Source of the DNA: a virus
Strand: one strand, 5' to 3'
IMG/VR virus record: IMGVR_UViG_3300006654_000663
Span: 1-41,433 of that record
DNA length: 41,433 bases
Under the pieces are notes generated by a model that ran no database searches, was not told the DNA's origin, and worked only from the letters and a program-made list of their open reading frames with translations. Shown one piece after another: positions 7,999-16,285 of the stretch. Position numbers and translations under genes: made by a program. Each line of letters opens with the position of its first letter. Positions within the stretch are counted from its first letter, which is position 1.

Positions 7999-10900
7999 CG
8001 CGCTCCGGCCGCCCGGTTCCAGCCCAGCTTGTTTTCCCCGATTTCGGAGATAGGACCGCCGCCGCCCGACAGGTCATCAGCAATCGCGGCTACCGCCTGC
8101 CGGGTCGCTTCCTCAATAATGAATTTCGGGCTCATTTCTGAACCCTCTTTACGGACCTGTACGCCGGGTGCGTTGTTGATGATCTGGATTTGCGGAGCCT
8201 GCCCACCGCCGCGATTGTCATTGGCCGGCGCCTGCCCCCGGCGCATCGCATCCACATTCTGCCAGCCGCCATAGCGGGCGACATCCTGCTGCGACCAGAC
8301 AACCTCGCCTTTGTGCACGACGCCAGCCGGATCATTGACGCCCCCCGGCCCAGTATAGCCGCCAACCGCGAAGCTATCCGTCACGGTCTGGATCGAACTC
8401 ATGATCTGGGCGCCGTAAGCCGTGACCTTCGCCCATTCGGCAAGGTTGAGCGGGAACGGAAGGGCCAAGGCCTCAGAGAGGGCCTTGGCGATGTTCAGCG
8501 TGGCGGATGCAATCACAAAGCCCTGTTGCGCCGCGATCATCAGCTTGTAGGCAGCGGACTGTTCGCCGACGCTATCGCGCATGATGCTGGCGACATCGCC
8601 GAATATCTCGGAGTAGGTGCCGAGCATGATATCGCGTTGCGCTCGTAGGTATTGATCCTCAATGAGTGCGCGGGCCTCTGCGGCCTTCTCGACTTCGTGG
8701 GTTTTCAGCGCCTCGTATTCTTCGACGATTTCCAACTGCTGCCGATAGTCGCGTTCCAGACGCAGCAGCGGGTTATCGATGCCGAGGGTCAGTTCACGGT
8801 TGAGGTCATCGAAACTCTCGCGACGGCTTGTCGCTTCGGTTTCGGTAATGCCATTATCATTCGCGGCATCGAAATCTTGGGACATGCCGTCATAGGTTCT
8901 TTGTAGATCGGCACGCCTATTCACCAGCTCGGTAATGCGTGCAATCTCATCGTCCATGCCTTCAAGGCCATTTTTGCGGATGAGGTCTTCCACGGCGATT
9001 GCGCGGGAAACTGCATAGTGAGCTTCTTCGCCAAGCCGAAGCGCGCCCGTCAGGCGCTGAAGCTGGTCAACCTCGATTTCAAGGTCTTCAATCGTGTCGC
9101 CGGCGGCCTTGGCCGCTTCGAGTGCCTTTTCCGCCTCAAGCTTTTGGCGCGTCAGGTCGCGAATTTCACGAGCCGCTGCGCTATTGTCGTTCGCGGCTAG
9201 ACCTGCCGCCTGAAGGTTCTCCAGAATGGCGCGCTGCGTGTCGTCAGTCTCGCGCGTCAGGGCCAGTTCCTCGCGCAGCCCGGTGATCGTGTCCTGTACG
9301 GCTTCGGCGGCTGCTTCAGCAGCGCGCTCCTGCTCGCGGAAGGTGTCACCTGCCCAGTCATCCACGTTGATATCCATGAGGCCCGAAACGACAGCCGACC
9401 ACTTCGACCATGTTGTCGTCAGATCGGCAACAATCTGGTTCTGTGCCTCCAACTCGCGCGTGACGCGACCTTCCTCCACCGTGTAGCGGACGCGGTTCAG
9501 CTCGGCTTCAAGCCGGGCCTGTTCTGCCGTCGCCTCGTTCAGCTGCGTCAGGGCGGCCTGCTGCTGAATGGTCGCATCGGCCAGTTCACGGGCTTTTGTT
9601 TCCTGAGCTTCCGCAAGGGCTGCGCCTTCCATTCCGACAAGCGACTGCTCATCCCGAATGTCTTCAAGTATGGTCTTGTAGGGGTCGAGCACCCCAAGCG
9701 CGCGGTCGAACATGCCGGCCAGGCTTGCATCAGAGAGCCGGTCAATCGACCCAGCCAGCATATCTACCAGCCCGGACGCCTCACGCGCCTCATCGCCTGT
9801 CTCGCCAATCCTGTCGCGAAACGCTGAGAGCCTGCCCTGTGCTGCACGCGCCGCTTCCCGCGCCTCGTCAGCCGCTGCGGCATAGCTTTCAAGCTCTGCT
9901 GCCCTGCGGTCTGCCTCCCGGCCCTGCTGGACGAGGATTGCCGTCAGGGCGCCCACGGCTGCGATGCCAAGCCCAACCGGACCAAGCAGCAGCGTGATCC
10001 CGGCGCGGAGAGTGGCGACCGAAGCCGTGAAGATTTTCGCGGCTGTCGAGCTTGCCATGAAAGATGCAACCATAGGCCCGCCGAACACGACCGCCGAAGC
10101 GGCCCCCGCTGTGGTCAGCACGTCCATATTGTCCGACAGGAAGCCGGTAACCTCCAGCGCGCCTTCCATTGCCGGCACAAGCACGTTGAGCGATGCTTCG
10201 CCTGCTGTGAGGGCCATATTGCCGAACTTGGACATGGCGACGTTGAGGCGCTGGTCGAGAGATGAGGCCATCTTCTCGTAAGCCTCGTTCGCTGCCCCGG
10301 CGCGCCCTTCCATCTGGTCAAGGATCTCGTTGAACTTGACGCCGCCCTGACCTGCCAGTGAGAAGACAGCGCGAAGTGATTCCACCGAGCCGAAGAGTGT
10401 TGCGAGCGCTTCCTGGCTACCATCGGTCTTTTCGACAAGGTATTCCATGAACCCGGCAAGGCCCATCGTCGCCGCTTTCGTGGCGGTGAACTCGATACCA
10501 AGCTGGTTTGCCAGTTCCACAGCCTGAGAGGACGGCTTGAGAAGCTGCGTCATGATGCCAGAGAGGCCCGTGACAGCAAGCTTTGTGTCTTGCCCCTGCG
10601 TTGTCAGGGCTGCGGTGGCTGCGACCAGTTCGTGGAACTCGAAACCGACCGCCGTTGCCTGCGGAATGGCCCGCCCGAGCGAATTGGACAACTCGTCAAT
10701 GGTCGTCTTACCAGCCTTCATGCCAACGAAGAGCGCATCGGCTGCGTCCTCAGCGCGAAGCCCGCTTGCTGCATAGGCGTTCTGGGCCGTTGTCAGGACA
10801 TCGACAGCGGTCGTGACCTGCGTGATACCGCCGATCGCCACCCGGTTTGCAGTGTCCAGAAGCTCTGCGGAAGCCGCTGCATCACCAGCGCCTGCGGAGA

Positions 10901-11249
10901 TGGCCTGATAGAAGGCCTTGGCCTGAGCCGTGGCAGACCCGCCGTATTGCTCGACCAGTGCACGCGAGGAAGCCGTGATGGCATCGATCTCAGACGGAAC
11001 CGCAGGCAGAAGCGTGGACACTTCCGCAATGGCCGCGTTGAACTCTCTCGCCCGGTCTGTTGCCGTGCTGAAGCCGATAGAGGCAACGCCGATTGCGACG
11101 AATCCCGCAACAGCGCGCGTTGCTGCCTGCCCCAGTCGAGCGGCCGCTGCCTCGGTCCGGCTCGACTGACGCTCAAAGCGTTCAAGGCTACGCGTGCCTT
11201 TATCAACATCCTGAGAGTCGATCCGCAAGCCTAGGCTGGCAATTTCCAT
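7995..11249 (-). CDS. Tail tape measure protein (TP901-type core), 1084 aa
   Basis: Determines tail length and is packed in the tail tube lumen. The N-terminal third shows the TP901/PhageMin_Tail core (AVSTLLPAV, then YGGSATAQAKAFYQAISAGAG, KTTIDELSNSLGRAIP), followed by hydrophobic segments around residues 370-450 (VVFGGPMVASFMAS, ITLLLGPVGLGIAAVGALTAI) and long coiled coils rich in Ala, Glu and Arg. The start at 11249 has AAAGG about 8 bases upstream; the alternative ATG at 11279 lies within the upstream reading frame. It immediately follows the frameshifted chaperone frame, the standard order for long-tailed phages. Confidence 0.88.
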   Translation of the reverse strand: MEIASLGLRIDSQDVDKGTRSLERFERQSSRTEAAAARLGQAATRAVAGFVAIGVASIGFSTATDRAREFNAAIAEVSTLLPAVPSEIDAITASSRALVEQYGGSATAQAKAFYQAISAGAGDAAASAELLDTANRVAIGGITQVTTAVDVLTTAQNAYAASGLRAEDAADALFVGMKAGKTTIDELSNSLGRAIPQATAVGFEFHELVAATAALTTQGQDTKLAVTGLSGIMTQLLKPSSQAVELANQLGIEFTATKAATMGLAGFMEYLVEKTDGSQEALATLFGSVESLRAVFSLAGQGGVKFNEILDQMEGRAGAANEAYEKMASSLDQRLNVAMSKFGNMALTAGEASLNVLVPAMEGALEVTGFLSDNMDVLTTAGAASAVVFGGPMVASFMASSTAAKIFTASVATLRAGITLLLGPVGLGIAAVGALTAILVQQGREADRRAAELESYAAAADEAREAARAAQGRLSAFRDRIGETGDEAREASGLVDMLAGSIDRLSDASLAGMFDRALGVLDPYKTILEDIRDEQSLVGMEGAALAEAQETKARELADATIQQQAALTQLNEATAEQARLEAELNRVRYTVEEGRVTRELEAQNQIVADLTTTWSKWSAVVSGLMDINVDDWAGDTFREQERAAEAAAEAVQDTITGLREELALTRETDDTQRAILENLQAAGLAANDNSAAAREIRDLTRQKLEAEKALEAAKAAGDTIEDLEIEVDQLQRLTGALRLGEEAHYAVSRAIAVEDLIRKNGLEGMDDEIARITELVNRRADLQRTYDGMSQDFDAANDNGITETEATSRRESFDDLNRELTLGIDNPLLRLERDYRQQLEIVEEYEALKTHEVEKAAEARALIEDQYLRAQRDIMLGTYSEIFGDVASIMRDSVGEQSAAYKLMIAAQQGFVIASATLNIAKALSEALALPFPLNLAEWAKVTAYGAQIMSSIQTVTDSFAVGGYTGPGGVNDPAGVVHKGEVVWSQQDVARYGGWQNVDAMRRGQAPANDNRGGGQAPQIQIINNAPGVQVRKEGSEMSPKFIIEEATRQAVAAIADDLSGGGGPISEIGENKLGWNRAAGAR

Positions 11250-11250
11250 A

Positions 11251-11706
11251 TCACTCGCCTTTCTGGTGTTTGCGGCCAAGCTCTTTCAGCCGGTCCTTGA
11301 GGTCCGAGCCGTCCAGCGGCTTGATGTCTTCGGCCATCTTTTTGAGAAACATGTCGTCGAAATCTTCGAGCAGAGAGAGGTCGATCGGGAGAAGAATGAC
11401 GCCTGTCATGCGGGCGAAGGCATCGATATCCGGCCACTCGACAGGAGCGTGACCGTTAGGCCCCGATCCCTTGCGGCGGCGGATGCGCTGCCAGACGGCC
11501 CAGGCATGGCCCGCCGCCGTAGGAAATGGCGGGACGACAAGCTGAGCCTCATAAGAGGCGGCTATATCGTCCCGGCCTTTACGGACCGCACGCTCAAGAC
11601 GGCTTTCCAGCCTTTCCCGGCGGGTGCGGCCCTCTTCAATGCGGTCCAGTTCAAAGGTGCGCTCGGCATAGGCGCGGGCGCGATCAGCAAGCGGACTTAC
11701 TTCTTC
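11251..11706 (-). CDS. Start-less second frame of the tail assembly chaperone (T-like, by -1 frameshift)
   Basis: Reading leftward from about 11777 there is an open frame, -1 relative to the chaperone gene, that runs to TGA at 11251-11253, two bases before the tape measure ATG. It contains no ATG, GTG or TTG until 11409, near its C-terminal end, yet reads as a good protein: a charged helical part (LERAVRK, RDDIAASYEAQ) then AWAVWQRIRRR, ARMTGVILLPIDLSLLEDF and a basic end. This is how lambda G-T and its relatives look, where a -1 ribosomal slip makes a fusion needed for tail assembly. The fusion would be about 307 residues. The exact slip codon is uncertain; coordinates assume GGG-AAG at 11703-11709. 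Confidence 0.7.
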   Translation of the reverse strand, partial: EEVSPLADRARAYAERTFELDRIEEGRTRRERLESRLERAVRKGRDDIAASYEAQLVVPPFPTAAGHAWAVWQRIRRRKGSGPNGHAPVEWPDIDAFARMTGVILLPIDLSLLEDFDDMFLKKMAEDIKPLDGSDLKDRLKELGRKHQKGE

Positions 11707-12173
11707 CCCGAACGCCCCGAAAAAGAGTCTTCGCTCTTGAAGAACTCTGTCAGCTGGCGCGTCAGCTCGCCGCCATAATCAGGGTCACGCAGCGCCTTGA
11801 CGACGCTCTCTTTGGAAAACTTCAGAGTCTCGCCGCTGAGGGTAACGGTGTCCGGCTTCCAGCCGAGAACGCGCGAGGCCGCAGCCTCGGCATTTTCCCG
11901 ACGAATATCCTCGCTGGTCTTGTGGGGCGGCTTGTACTTCTTGCCGTTCACCCGAGCCGCCTCTTTGGCACGGCCTTCCTCAAGCGATTTGTCGAGGATT
12001 TCGTCCTCAAGCGCGATGGTGTTCGGATGGCCGGGGCCCGCGATGGTCCATACCCAGCCAGTCGGCTCGCCGGCGGCGCTGAGCACTTTCATCTCGGCCT
12101 TGTCCACTGATTTGAACGGGTCGAGATTGAGGGGCGCGGACACGGCTTCTTCGTTCTGCTTCTTGTCAGTCAT
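11697..12173 (-). CDS. Tail assembly chaperone (G-like), 158 aa
   Basis: It lies between the tail tube and tape measure genes, where long-tailed phages encode the chaperone that coats the tape measure. The protein is soluble, lysine- and glutamate-rich, with an N-terminal low-complexity part and a helical C-terminus (VVKALRDPDYGGELTRQLTEFF) ending in a flexible Ser/Gly/Lys tail. The start at 12173 (MTDKKQNEE) is preferred over 12230. Its last 25 codons overlap an open -1 frame without a start codon, so part of the translation is expected to continue as the longer fusion product. Confidence 0.72.
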   Translation of the reverse strand: MTDKKQNEEAVSAPLNLDPFKSVDKAEMKVLSAAGEPTGWVWTIAGPGHPNTIALEDEILDKSLEEGRAKEAARVNGKKYKPPHKTSEDIRRENAEAAASRVLGWKPDTVTLSGETLKFSKESVVKALRDPDYGGELTRQLTEFFKSEDSFSGRSGKK

Positions 12174-12261
12174 GGGTAAATCTCTTTTCGGAATATCGGG
12201 ATTGTCGGGTGAGCCGCTGACGCCCGACACGCCAGCGGCTCTATCTCACGCGAGAATGGGG

Positions 12262-12774
12262 TTAGGCGCCGGAGGTGTCTTCCGATGGAACTTCATAGGT
12301 ATCGGTAGTTTTGGCGATATCGAAGTTGCGGCGGTGCACGTTCGACACGTTGCCGAGATTGGTTGTCTTGGACGTTACGAGCCCAAGGTAATACTGAACC
12401 GACTTGGTGTGATCTGACGTTCGAGCATCTGCAAGCTCTACCTTGAAGGGATAGTTGAAGTCAGAATCCGCAGCAGCCATTAACTCAATTTGACCCTCAT
12501 CCAAAGGATCACGCCCAACCACAACGGACTGAGTGCCCCCGTCACGCGGGCCTTTCAGCTTGCGCACGCGGCGATTACCAACTGCCGTGAAAGTGATCAC
12601 CTCAGACGTTTCTGTCAAATTGCCAAAATCTTCGACTTCTTCGACTTCAACCCAGTCGCTGATCGCCTCAAAAGCAGTGATTGCCTCTGAGTTAGTGCCC
12701 TCAATGAGGGTATCCGGTTCAATCGGCGTGGGGCTGATATACAGCTTGCTGCCGGCATTCGCATTGATGGCCAT
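12262..12774 (-). CDS. Major tail tube protein, 170 aa
   Basis: Forms the stacked rings of the flexible tail tube. Position (after the tail terminator, before the chaperone) and sequence fit the lambda gpV-like tube family: an N-terminal extension with SKLYISPTPIEPDT, a beta-rich core (VGNRRVRKLKGPRDGGTQSVVV, YPFKVELAD) and the VQYYLGLVTSKTTNLGNVSNV segment. It is preceded by a strong AGAGGAG ribosome-binding site, consistent with high expression. A hairpin terminator lies just upstream of it, so separate control of this gene is possible. Confidence 0.82.
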   Translation of the reverse strand: MAINANAGSKLYISPTPIEPDTLIEGTNSEAITAFEAISDWVEVEEVEDFGNLTETSEVITFTAVGNRRVRKLKGPRDGGTQSVVVGRDPLDEGQIELMAAADSDFNYPFKVELADARTSDHTKSVQYYLGLVTSKTTNLGNVSNVHRRNFDIAKTTDTYEVPSEDTSGA

Positions 12775-12797
12775 GATTTATCTCCTCTTGGCACATG

Positions 12798-12818
12798 AAA
12801 AAGCCCGCCAAAGCGGGC
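12798..12818 (-). terminator. Hairpin terminator between tail terminator and tail tube genes
   Basis: On the leftward strand GCCCGC-TTTG-GCGGGC is followed directly by TTTTT, a compact intrinsic terminator (6 bp all-GC stem, 4 nt loop, U-run). It sits between the tail terminator gene and the tail tube gene, inside what otherwise looks like one operon. It may act as a partial terminator, an RNA-processing or stability element for the tail tube message, or a site overcome by antitermination. Confidence 0.75.
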
Positions 12819-12847
12819 AGGTTATCCGGGCTGTGCCGGGATCGGGT

Positions 12848-13300
12848 TTAGACGTAGCCTCGATATCTGACGGACACCGGCACACGCCAGAACGCCTCAT
12901 CACGAAGCGGCTGCGCCACATCTGGAGCACGCTCCACGCGGACACGCGCGCCCTGAAAATCAAGCGCAAGGTCCGCCGGGAAATGCGCGGCAATCTCGCC
13001 AGCCTTCTGCGTCAGCACGTCAGGATGTGTCTTGCCCGTCCCGACATCCGATACAGGCCACATGAGCGAAAGCTGAAGAATGCCCATCCTCTCGTGCGGG
13101 TCGCTGCCCTTGATAAACAGCCGCGTGTTGTCGTTAGGTAGGTGTCGGCACTCAACGTAGGGCAGCGGCTTCCCGCTTGCCGACACGGGCGGATCAAACG
13201 GCTCCATAGGATATGACACGGCATAGCCGACAGGCAGTGTGGCCACCCGCGTCTTCAGGGCTTGCCAGATTTGTGTCTCAGTCGTCGGCACTGTAGTCAT
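12848..13300 (-). CDS. Tail terminator / minor tail U-like protein, 150 aa
   Basis: Small protein that caps the tail tube and fixes tail length. It follows the gp10-like gene and precedes the tail tube, and has the pattern of the DUF4128/gpU-like group: IWQALKTRVATLP at the N-terminus, a VECRHLPN strand, the MGILQLSLMWP strand, a QKAGEIAAHFPADL helix and a basic C-terminal strand (RVPVSVRYRGYV). The start overlaps the end of the preceding small gene by 23 bp. Confidence 0.75.
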   Translation of the reverse strand: MTTVPTTETQIWQALKTRVATLPVGYAVSYPMEPFDPPVSASGKPLPYVECRHLPNDNTRLFIKGSDPHERMGILQLSLMWPVSDVGTGKTHPDVLTQKAGEIAAHFPADLALDFQGARVRVERAPDVAQPLRDEAFWRVPVSVRYRGYV

Positions 13301-13538
13301 CCACGCTGCCGTCTGCGTACTCGATGCGTCGAACTTCTTTTCCGTCCGGCCCGATCATCACGACTTTGCCGTCATATTCCTCTATTTCGACCAAGTGCAA
13401 TTCGAGATTCGCAACCGGCACGCCGCCAGCTGAGTGAACAAAGCTAACGCCGGTTATGTGACTTGAGATGTCGCGCCCGTTCTCATCAACAACGCAGGTG
13501 CCGAATTGTGTGCCGTCGCTTTTAATCCGCAGCTTCAT
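13278..13538 (-). CDS. Small conserved-looking phage protein, 86 aa
   Basis: Function not recognised. The product is beta-rich (MKLRIKSDGTQFG, then GVSFVHSAGGVPVANLELHLVE) with an acidic C-terminus. Proteins with a similar ANLEL-type strand occur as small accessory genes within phage head-tail modules. The start at 13538 gives a compact domain; the longer frame to 13616 overlaps the oppositely oriented small gene and lacks a ribosome-binding site. It overlaps the tail terminator start, so it is translated within the same operon. Confidence 0.6.
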   Translation of the reverse strand: MKLRIKSDGTQFGTCVVDENGRDISSHITGVSFVHSAGGVPVANLELHLVEIEEYDGKVVMIGPDGKEVRRIEYADGSVDDYSADD

Positions 13539-13554
13539 GGAATAGACCCTTCCG

Positions 13555-13731
13555 GTGACAGACAAACCCCCGCTCACAGATGAACAGGTCGAGGCCCGCT
13601 TAGGCGTGGCGCTCAATTCGATTGGCTATGACAGCCGGGGCGAAACAGAACTTGGCAACAATTCACTGAGAGCGGCGCGGCAGGTGCTGCTTGCCCTCAA
13701 GCTCGCCTTGCTCAAGAAGTTGGACGAATAG
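13555..13731 (+). CDS. Small rightward protein with GTG start (possible moron), 58 aa
   Basis: This frame is bounded upstream by a stop at 13543-13545 and can only start at the GTG at 13555. It reads as a credible helical protein (PLTDEQVEARLGVAL, then LRAARQVLLALKLALLKKLDE). It fills the gap between two leftward genes and overlaps the end of the gp10-like gene by 20 bp. No good ribosome-binding site or promoter was seen, which lowers confidence. The N-terminus somewhat resembles a short MerR/HTH segment, but this is not firm. A second opposite-strand insertion in the structural operon besides the one at 7885. Confidence 0.45.
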   Translation: MTDKPPLTDEQVEARLGVALNSIGYDSRGETELGNNSLRAARQVLLALKLALLKKLDE

Positions 13732-14125
13732 ACCGGGCCTTTGCTTCCCGGGCGGCCTGACCCACGATGCCAGGCCATTGCTGAGCCGCCAGCCGGACCA
13801 TGCCGTCCTCATACTCACGCGGCCGCGCGTAGCTTGCGACGAAACCCATGTAGATCGTGTCGGTTGGCGCCGATCCCGCGATCACAAGCTCGATCTGCGC
13901 ATCATCTGAATAGGTGCGGCCCTCTGCAGGCTTGGCGTTGCGATCAATGAGCGGCATGGCGCTTGTCGATCCCATGAAGCTCGCCCGCAAAAAGCCGGTG
14001 TCGACCCTCGTTCTATCGCGAACCTCCCGTGCGACCCGTTGCGCGCTTTCCTTTCGGACCGCCTCAACCCGCCTCTGACTGGCGTTCACCCAATCCGAAA
14101 CCTGAGCGGAAAAGCTGGTCATCAC
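13712..14125 (-). CDS. HK97 gp10-like head-tail / minor tail protein, 137 aa
   Basis: Completes the head-tail joint or tail terminator complex. The characteristic RVDTGFLRASF motif (Asp-Thr-Gly followed by a strand) at about residues 40-50 and the FVASYARPREY segment near residue 95 are the hallmarks of the HK97 gp10 family. It starts with a double ATG at the stop of the MuF-like gene (TGATG overlap). The C-terminal helix ends in a basic tail. Order in the head-tail region is normal. Confidence 0.78.
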   Translation of the reverse strand: MMTSFSAQVSDWVNASQRRVEAVRKESAQRVAREVRDRTRVDTGFLRASFMGSTSAMPLIDRNAKPAEGRTYSDDAQIELVIAGSAPTDTIYMGFVASYARPREYEDGMVRLAAQQWPGIVGQAAREAKARSIRPTS

Positions 14126-15156
14126 TCAATCCCTGCGAGGTAATCCACGACGTGCTCATAGGTGCAGCGGCAATTCACGACTTCTTCGGCGGGCGCACCG
14201 GGGGCGTGCGGATAAAGGAGTCCGTTCGAGAATGGCTGGTCAAGGGCGACCATATCGCCGTCTATCGCGGCATGGCTGTCTCGCGTCCGATTATCCTTTG
14301 TCGCTACCCAGCGCTTCTTGACCTGCTGTGCCTGCACCGCGCCGGTGTCGACCAGCTGGCGAAACGCCTCATCTTTCGATCGGGCAAGCGCGCCTAGCGT
14401 CTCAGTCCGTGCAATCGTTTCGCCGCGAAGAGCCAGGAGCCGATCAGAGTATCGGCCCGTGATCCTCGCCACCGTGTCCCGGTCCAGTCCTTTGCCTTCA
14501 CGGATCGCCTTTGCCACCGTCCGGTCAAATCTCTTGTCCCGGCGTGTCAGGCCGAGATAGGCGCGCATGGCGTCAGGATCTCCAGAAAGCAGCCCTGAGC
14601 GCGCGTTCTCGACTGCCCTTGCCTGCGGACCAGAAAGCCCCAGAATACCGCCTGTGCGCCTGTTGCTGCCCCTCTGGACCCTGCCGACGATGTTCAGCGC
14701 GGTTCGCTTCGGATTGGCGCCTTCCATCATGCCGCGCTGAAGCACCAGGCGGATGCTCTCGCGCTGCTCATCAATGATCCGCGTGACCAGTGACGAGGAA
14801 TGCTCTCTCAGATACCGCTCCACACGCGGCGCGCGCATGTCGAAACGGACAACCAGCCGTCCGCCGTTCGGATCTCGCAGCGCTGGCATACCGCTTACCG
14901 CGGCAACGCCCCCTGCCCCATAAGCGGCCCTGAAGGCCTCCTCAAGAGTCCTGAAAGCGGCCGGGTCCAAATGAACCGCATCCAGCGCGCCTTGAATGTC
15001 TCCCCGTTCCAGGCGCTCGACCATGCGGCCGATCTCTGCCCGGTTGGCAATGTCTGTTACCGCTTCGATGAAGGCGTCCAGAAGCTGCTTCTCGTACTGG
15101 TCAGCCAGTGTCTCGAATTGCCTGCGGACTTCAGCGCGGGTCGGGCGGCGGGCCAT
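14122..15156 (-). CDS. Minor head protein, Mu F / SPP1 gp7-like, 344 aa
   Basis: Virion head protein probably ejected or involved in assembly at the portal. The C-terminal domain shows the MuF signature: ARTETLGALARSKDEAF, then KKRWVATKDNRTRDSHAAIDG and finally VVNCRCTYEHVV. The N-terminal 200 residues are helical. It ends in overlap with the gp10-like gene and begins one base after the stop of the preceding head-closure gene. MuF proteins usually lie next to the portal gene; here it lies after the connector genes, a modest departure. Confidence 0.78.
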   Translation of the reverse strand: MARRPTRAEVRRQFETLADQYEKQLLDAFIEAVTDIANRAEIGRMVERLERGDIQGALDAVHLDPAAFRTLEEAFRAAYGAGGVAAVSGMPALRDPNGGRLVVRFDMRAPRVERYLREHSSSLVTRIIDEQRESIRLVLQRGMMEGANPKRTALNIVGRVQRGSNRRTGGILGLSGPQARAVENARSGLLSGDPDAMRAYLGLTRRDKRFDRTVAKAIREGKGLDRDTVARITGRYSDRLLALRGETIARTETLGALARSKDEAFRQLVDTGAVQAQQVKKRWVATKDNRTRDSHAAIDGDMVALDQPFSNGLLYPHAPGAPAEEVVNCRCTYEHVVDYLAGIE

Positions 15157-15537
15157 CTATCCCTTCGCCCTGATTTCCAGAGTGGCTTTGGCCGGGTCTT
15201 CGCTGATGTCGATAATGGTGTAGGTTTGACCTCGGGCTTTTATCACGTCAGACTTGAGCGGCCTGAAAGGCATCTCGCTCTGGATAAGGACGATCTTCAC
15301 ATCGTCGGCATCGACGACGCCCTTCCCGACAAGGAAGTCGCTGTAGGTGTCCACGAAGCCCAGGAACTCGTGCTCGGTCGTTTCCTCTTCTGGCTCCCAC
15401 GTCTCCCACGTTGGAAGGTCTGGTGGGCGTTCACTGGTCGCTTCAGTGCGCGGAATAATCAGCGTATAGGGCAATTTCGACTTCACCAGCGCATTGCCGA
15501 TGATGCTTGCGAGGCGGCCCTCCAGAAGCGAAGTCAT
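15157..15537 (-). CDS. Probable head-tail joining (head closure) protein, 126 aa
   Basis: Small protein between the gp6-like connector and the MuF-like gene. N-terminal helix (LEGRLASIIGNALVKS) followed by a beta-barrel-like region (IVLIQSEMPFRPLKSDVIKARGQTYTIIDIS), as in head closure or stopper proteins. The family is not certain, so the role is inferred from position and shape. It abuts both neighbours with no spacer. Confidence 0.55.
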   Translation of the reverse strand: MTSLLEGRLASIIGNALVKSKLPYTLIIPRTEATSERPPDLPTWETWEPEEETTEHEFLGFVDTYSDFLVGKGVVDADDVKIVLIQSEMPFRPLKSDVIKARGQTYTIIDISEDPAKATLEIRAKG

Positions 15538-15944
15538 CAGCCGATTGTCCTCAAGCCGAAGCGCCTGCTTTTAGCAACGCAATCTTCAAACATGGAATCT
15601 ATCGCCGACACGACAGGCACTGCCCCTGCAATTGGATCGACCCCGTCCCGAAACTTCACGCGAGCACTACCGGCGCCGACTTCCGCAATGGCCTCATTGG
15701 GCACGATGTTGGCAGAGAAAAATCCAGGCGTTGCAAGCTCAAGCGAGGCCGCAATATAAGCCGCCCTCGCCACAAGCGGCATATCGGCCGTGCACGGCAG
15801 CACGAAATGGCGAACGTAGTGAAATTCGATATAGTCACTGGCTCGGACAAGCGCTGCTGACGCTGCTGCGTCGGTTGCTTCCGACGGGGCACTGTCGCCC
15901 CGCTCGGTCGCATACGTCCGCCAGTCTTCCACCGTGCCATACAT
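15537..15944 (-). CDS. Head-tail connector, gp6-like (DnaT-like phage family), 135 aa
   Basis: The start MYGTVEDWRTYATERGD and the following helices (AALVRASDYIEFHY, ARAAYIAASLELATPGFF) fit the small adaptor family that forms the first ring below the portal; database entries often call it DnaT-like ssDNA-binding. The C-terminal part (IAEVGAGSARVKFRDGV, VSAIDSMFEDCV) also fits. It lies in the expected place after the major capsid, and the next gene begins at its final base. Confidence 0.68.
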   Translation of the reverse strand: MYGTVEDWRTYATERGDSAPSEATDAAASAALVRASDYIEFHYVRHFVLPCTADMPLVARAAYIAASLELATPGFFSANIVPNEAIAEVGAGSARVKFRDGVDPIAGAVPVVSAIDSMFEDCVAKSRRFGLRTIG

Positions 15945-15946
15945 GG

Positions 15947-16261
15947 CTATTCCGCGCTCCAGAGAGCATCACGCTCTGCGCTGGTGAACTTCTTCTCGCC
16001 ATCCTCCAGCAGGGCATTGATGCAGCGAAGGTCCGGCGAACCGTCATTGGTGAAATCGTCGTCAGACAGACCCTCGGCCAGCTCTTTCAGACGGGCTTTG
16101 CGGTCGGGATTCGTAACGAAGGTCTTGCCCTCGGTCTCCCCGATAATCTCATAGCGGCCAGCCCAGCCTGTTGGCTCGCTGCTGACGGTCATCTCGCGTC
16201 CGACCGGAATTTCAGCGCCGTGTCCGTCATAGATGCCGGGTGCTGTGATCTTGATACGCAT
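15947..16261 (-). CDS. Small head-region protein, 104 aa
   Basis: Between the major capsid and connector genes. It has an N-terminal beta domain (MRIKITAPGIYDGHGAEIPVG) and a C-terminal helical part with SPDLRCINALLEDGEKKFTSAERDALW. The C-terminal half resembles short helical modules found in small head-completion proteins such as lambda FI-like proteins, but the family is not certain. The start at 16261 has GAAAGGA upstream and lies just after the hairpin following the capsid gene. Confidence 0.6.
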   Translation of the reverse strand: MRIKITAPGIYDGHGAEIPVGREMTVSSEPTGWAGRYEIIGETEGKTFVTNPDRKARLKELAEGLSDDDFTNDGSPDLRCINALLEDGEKKFTSAERDALWSAE

Positions 16262-16285
16262 GGCTGGTCCTTTCAGGTGAGGAAA

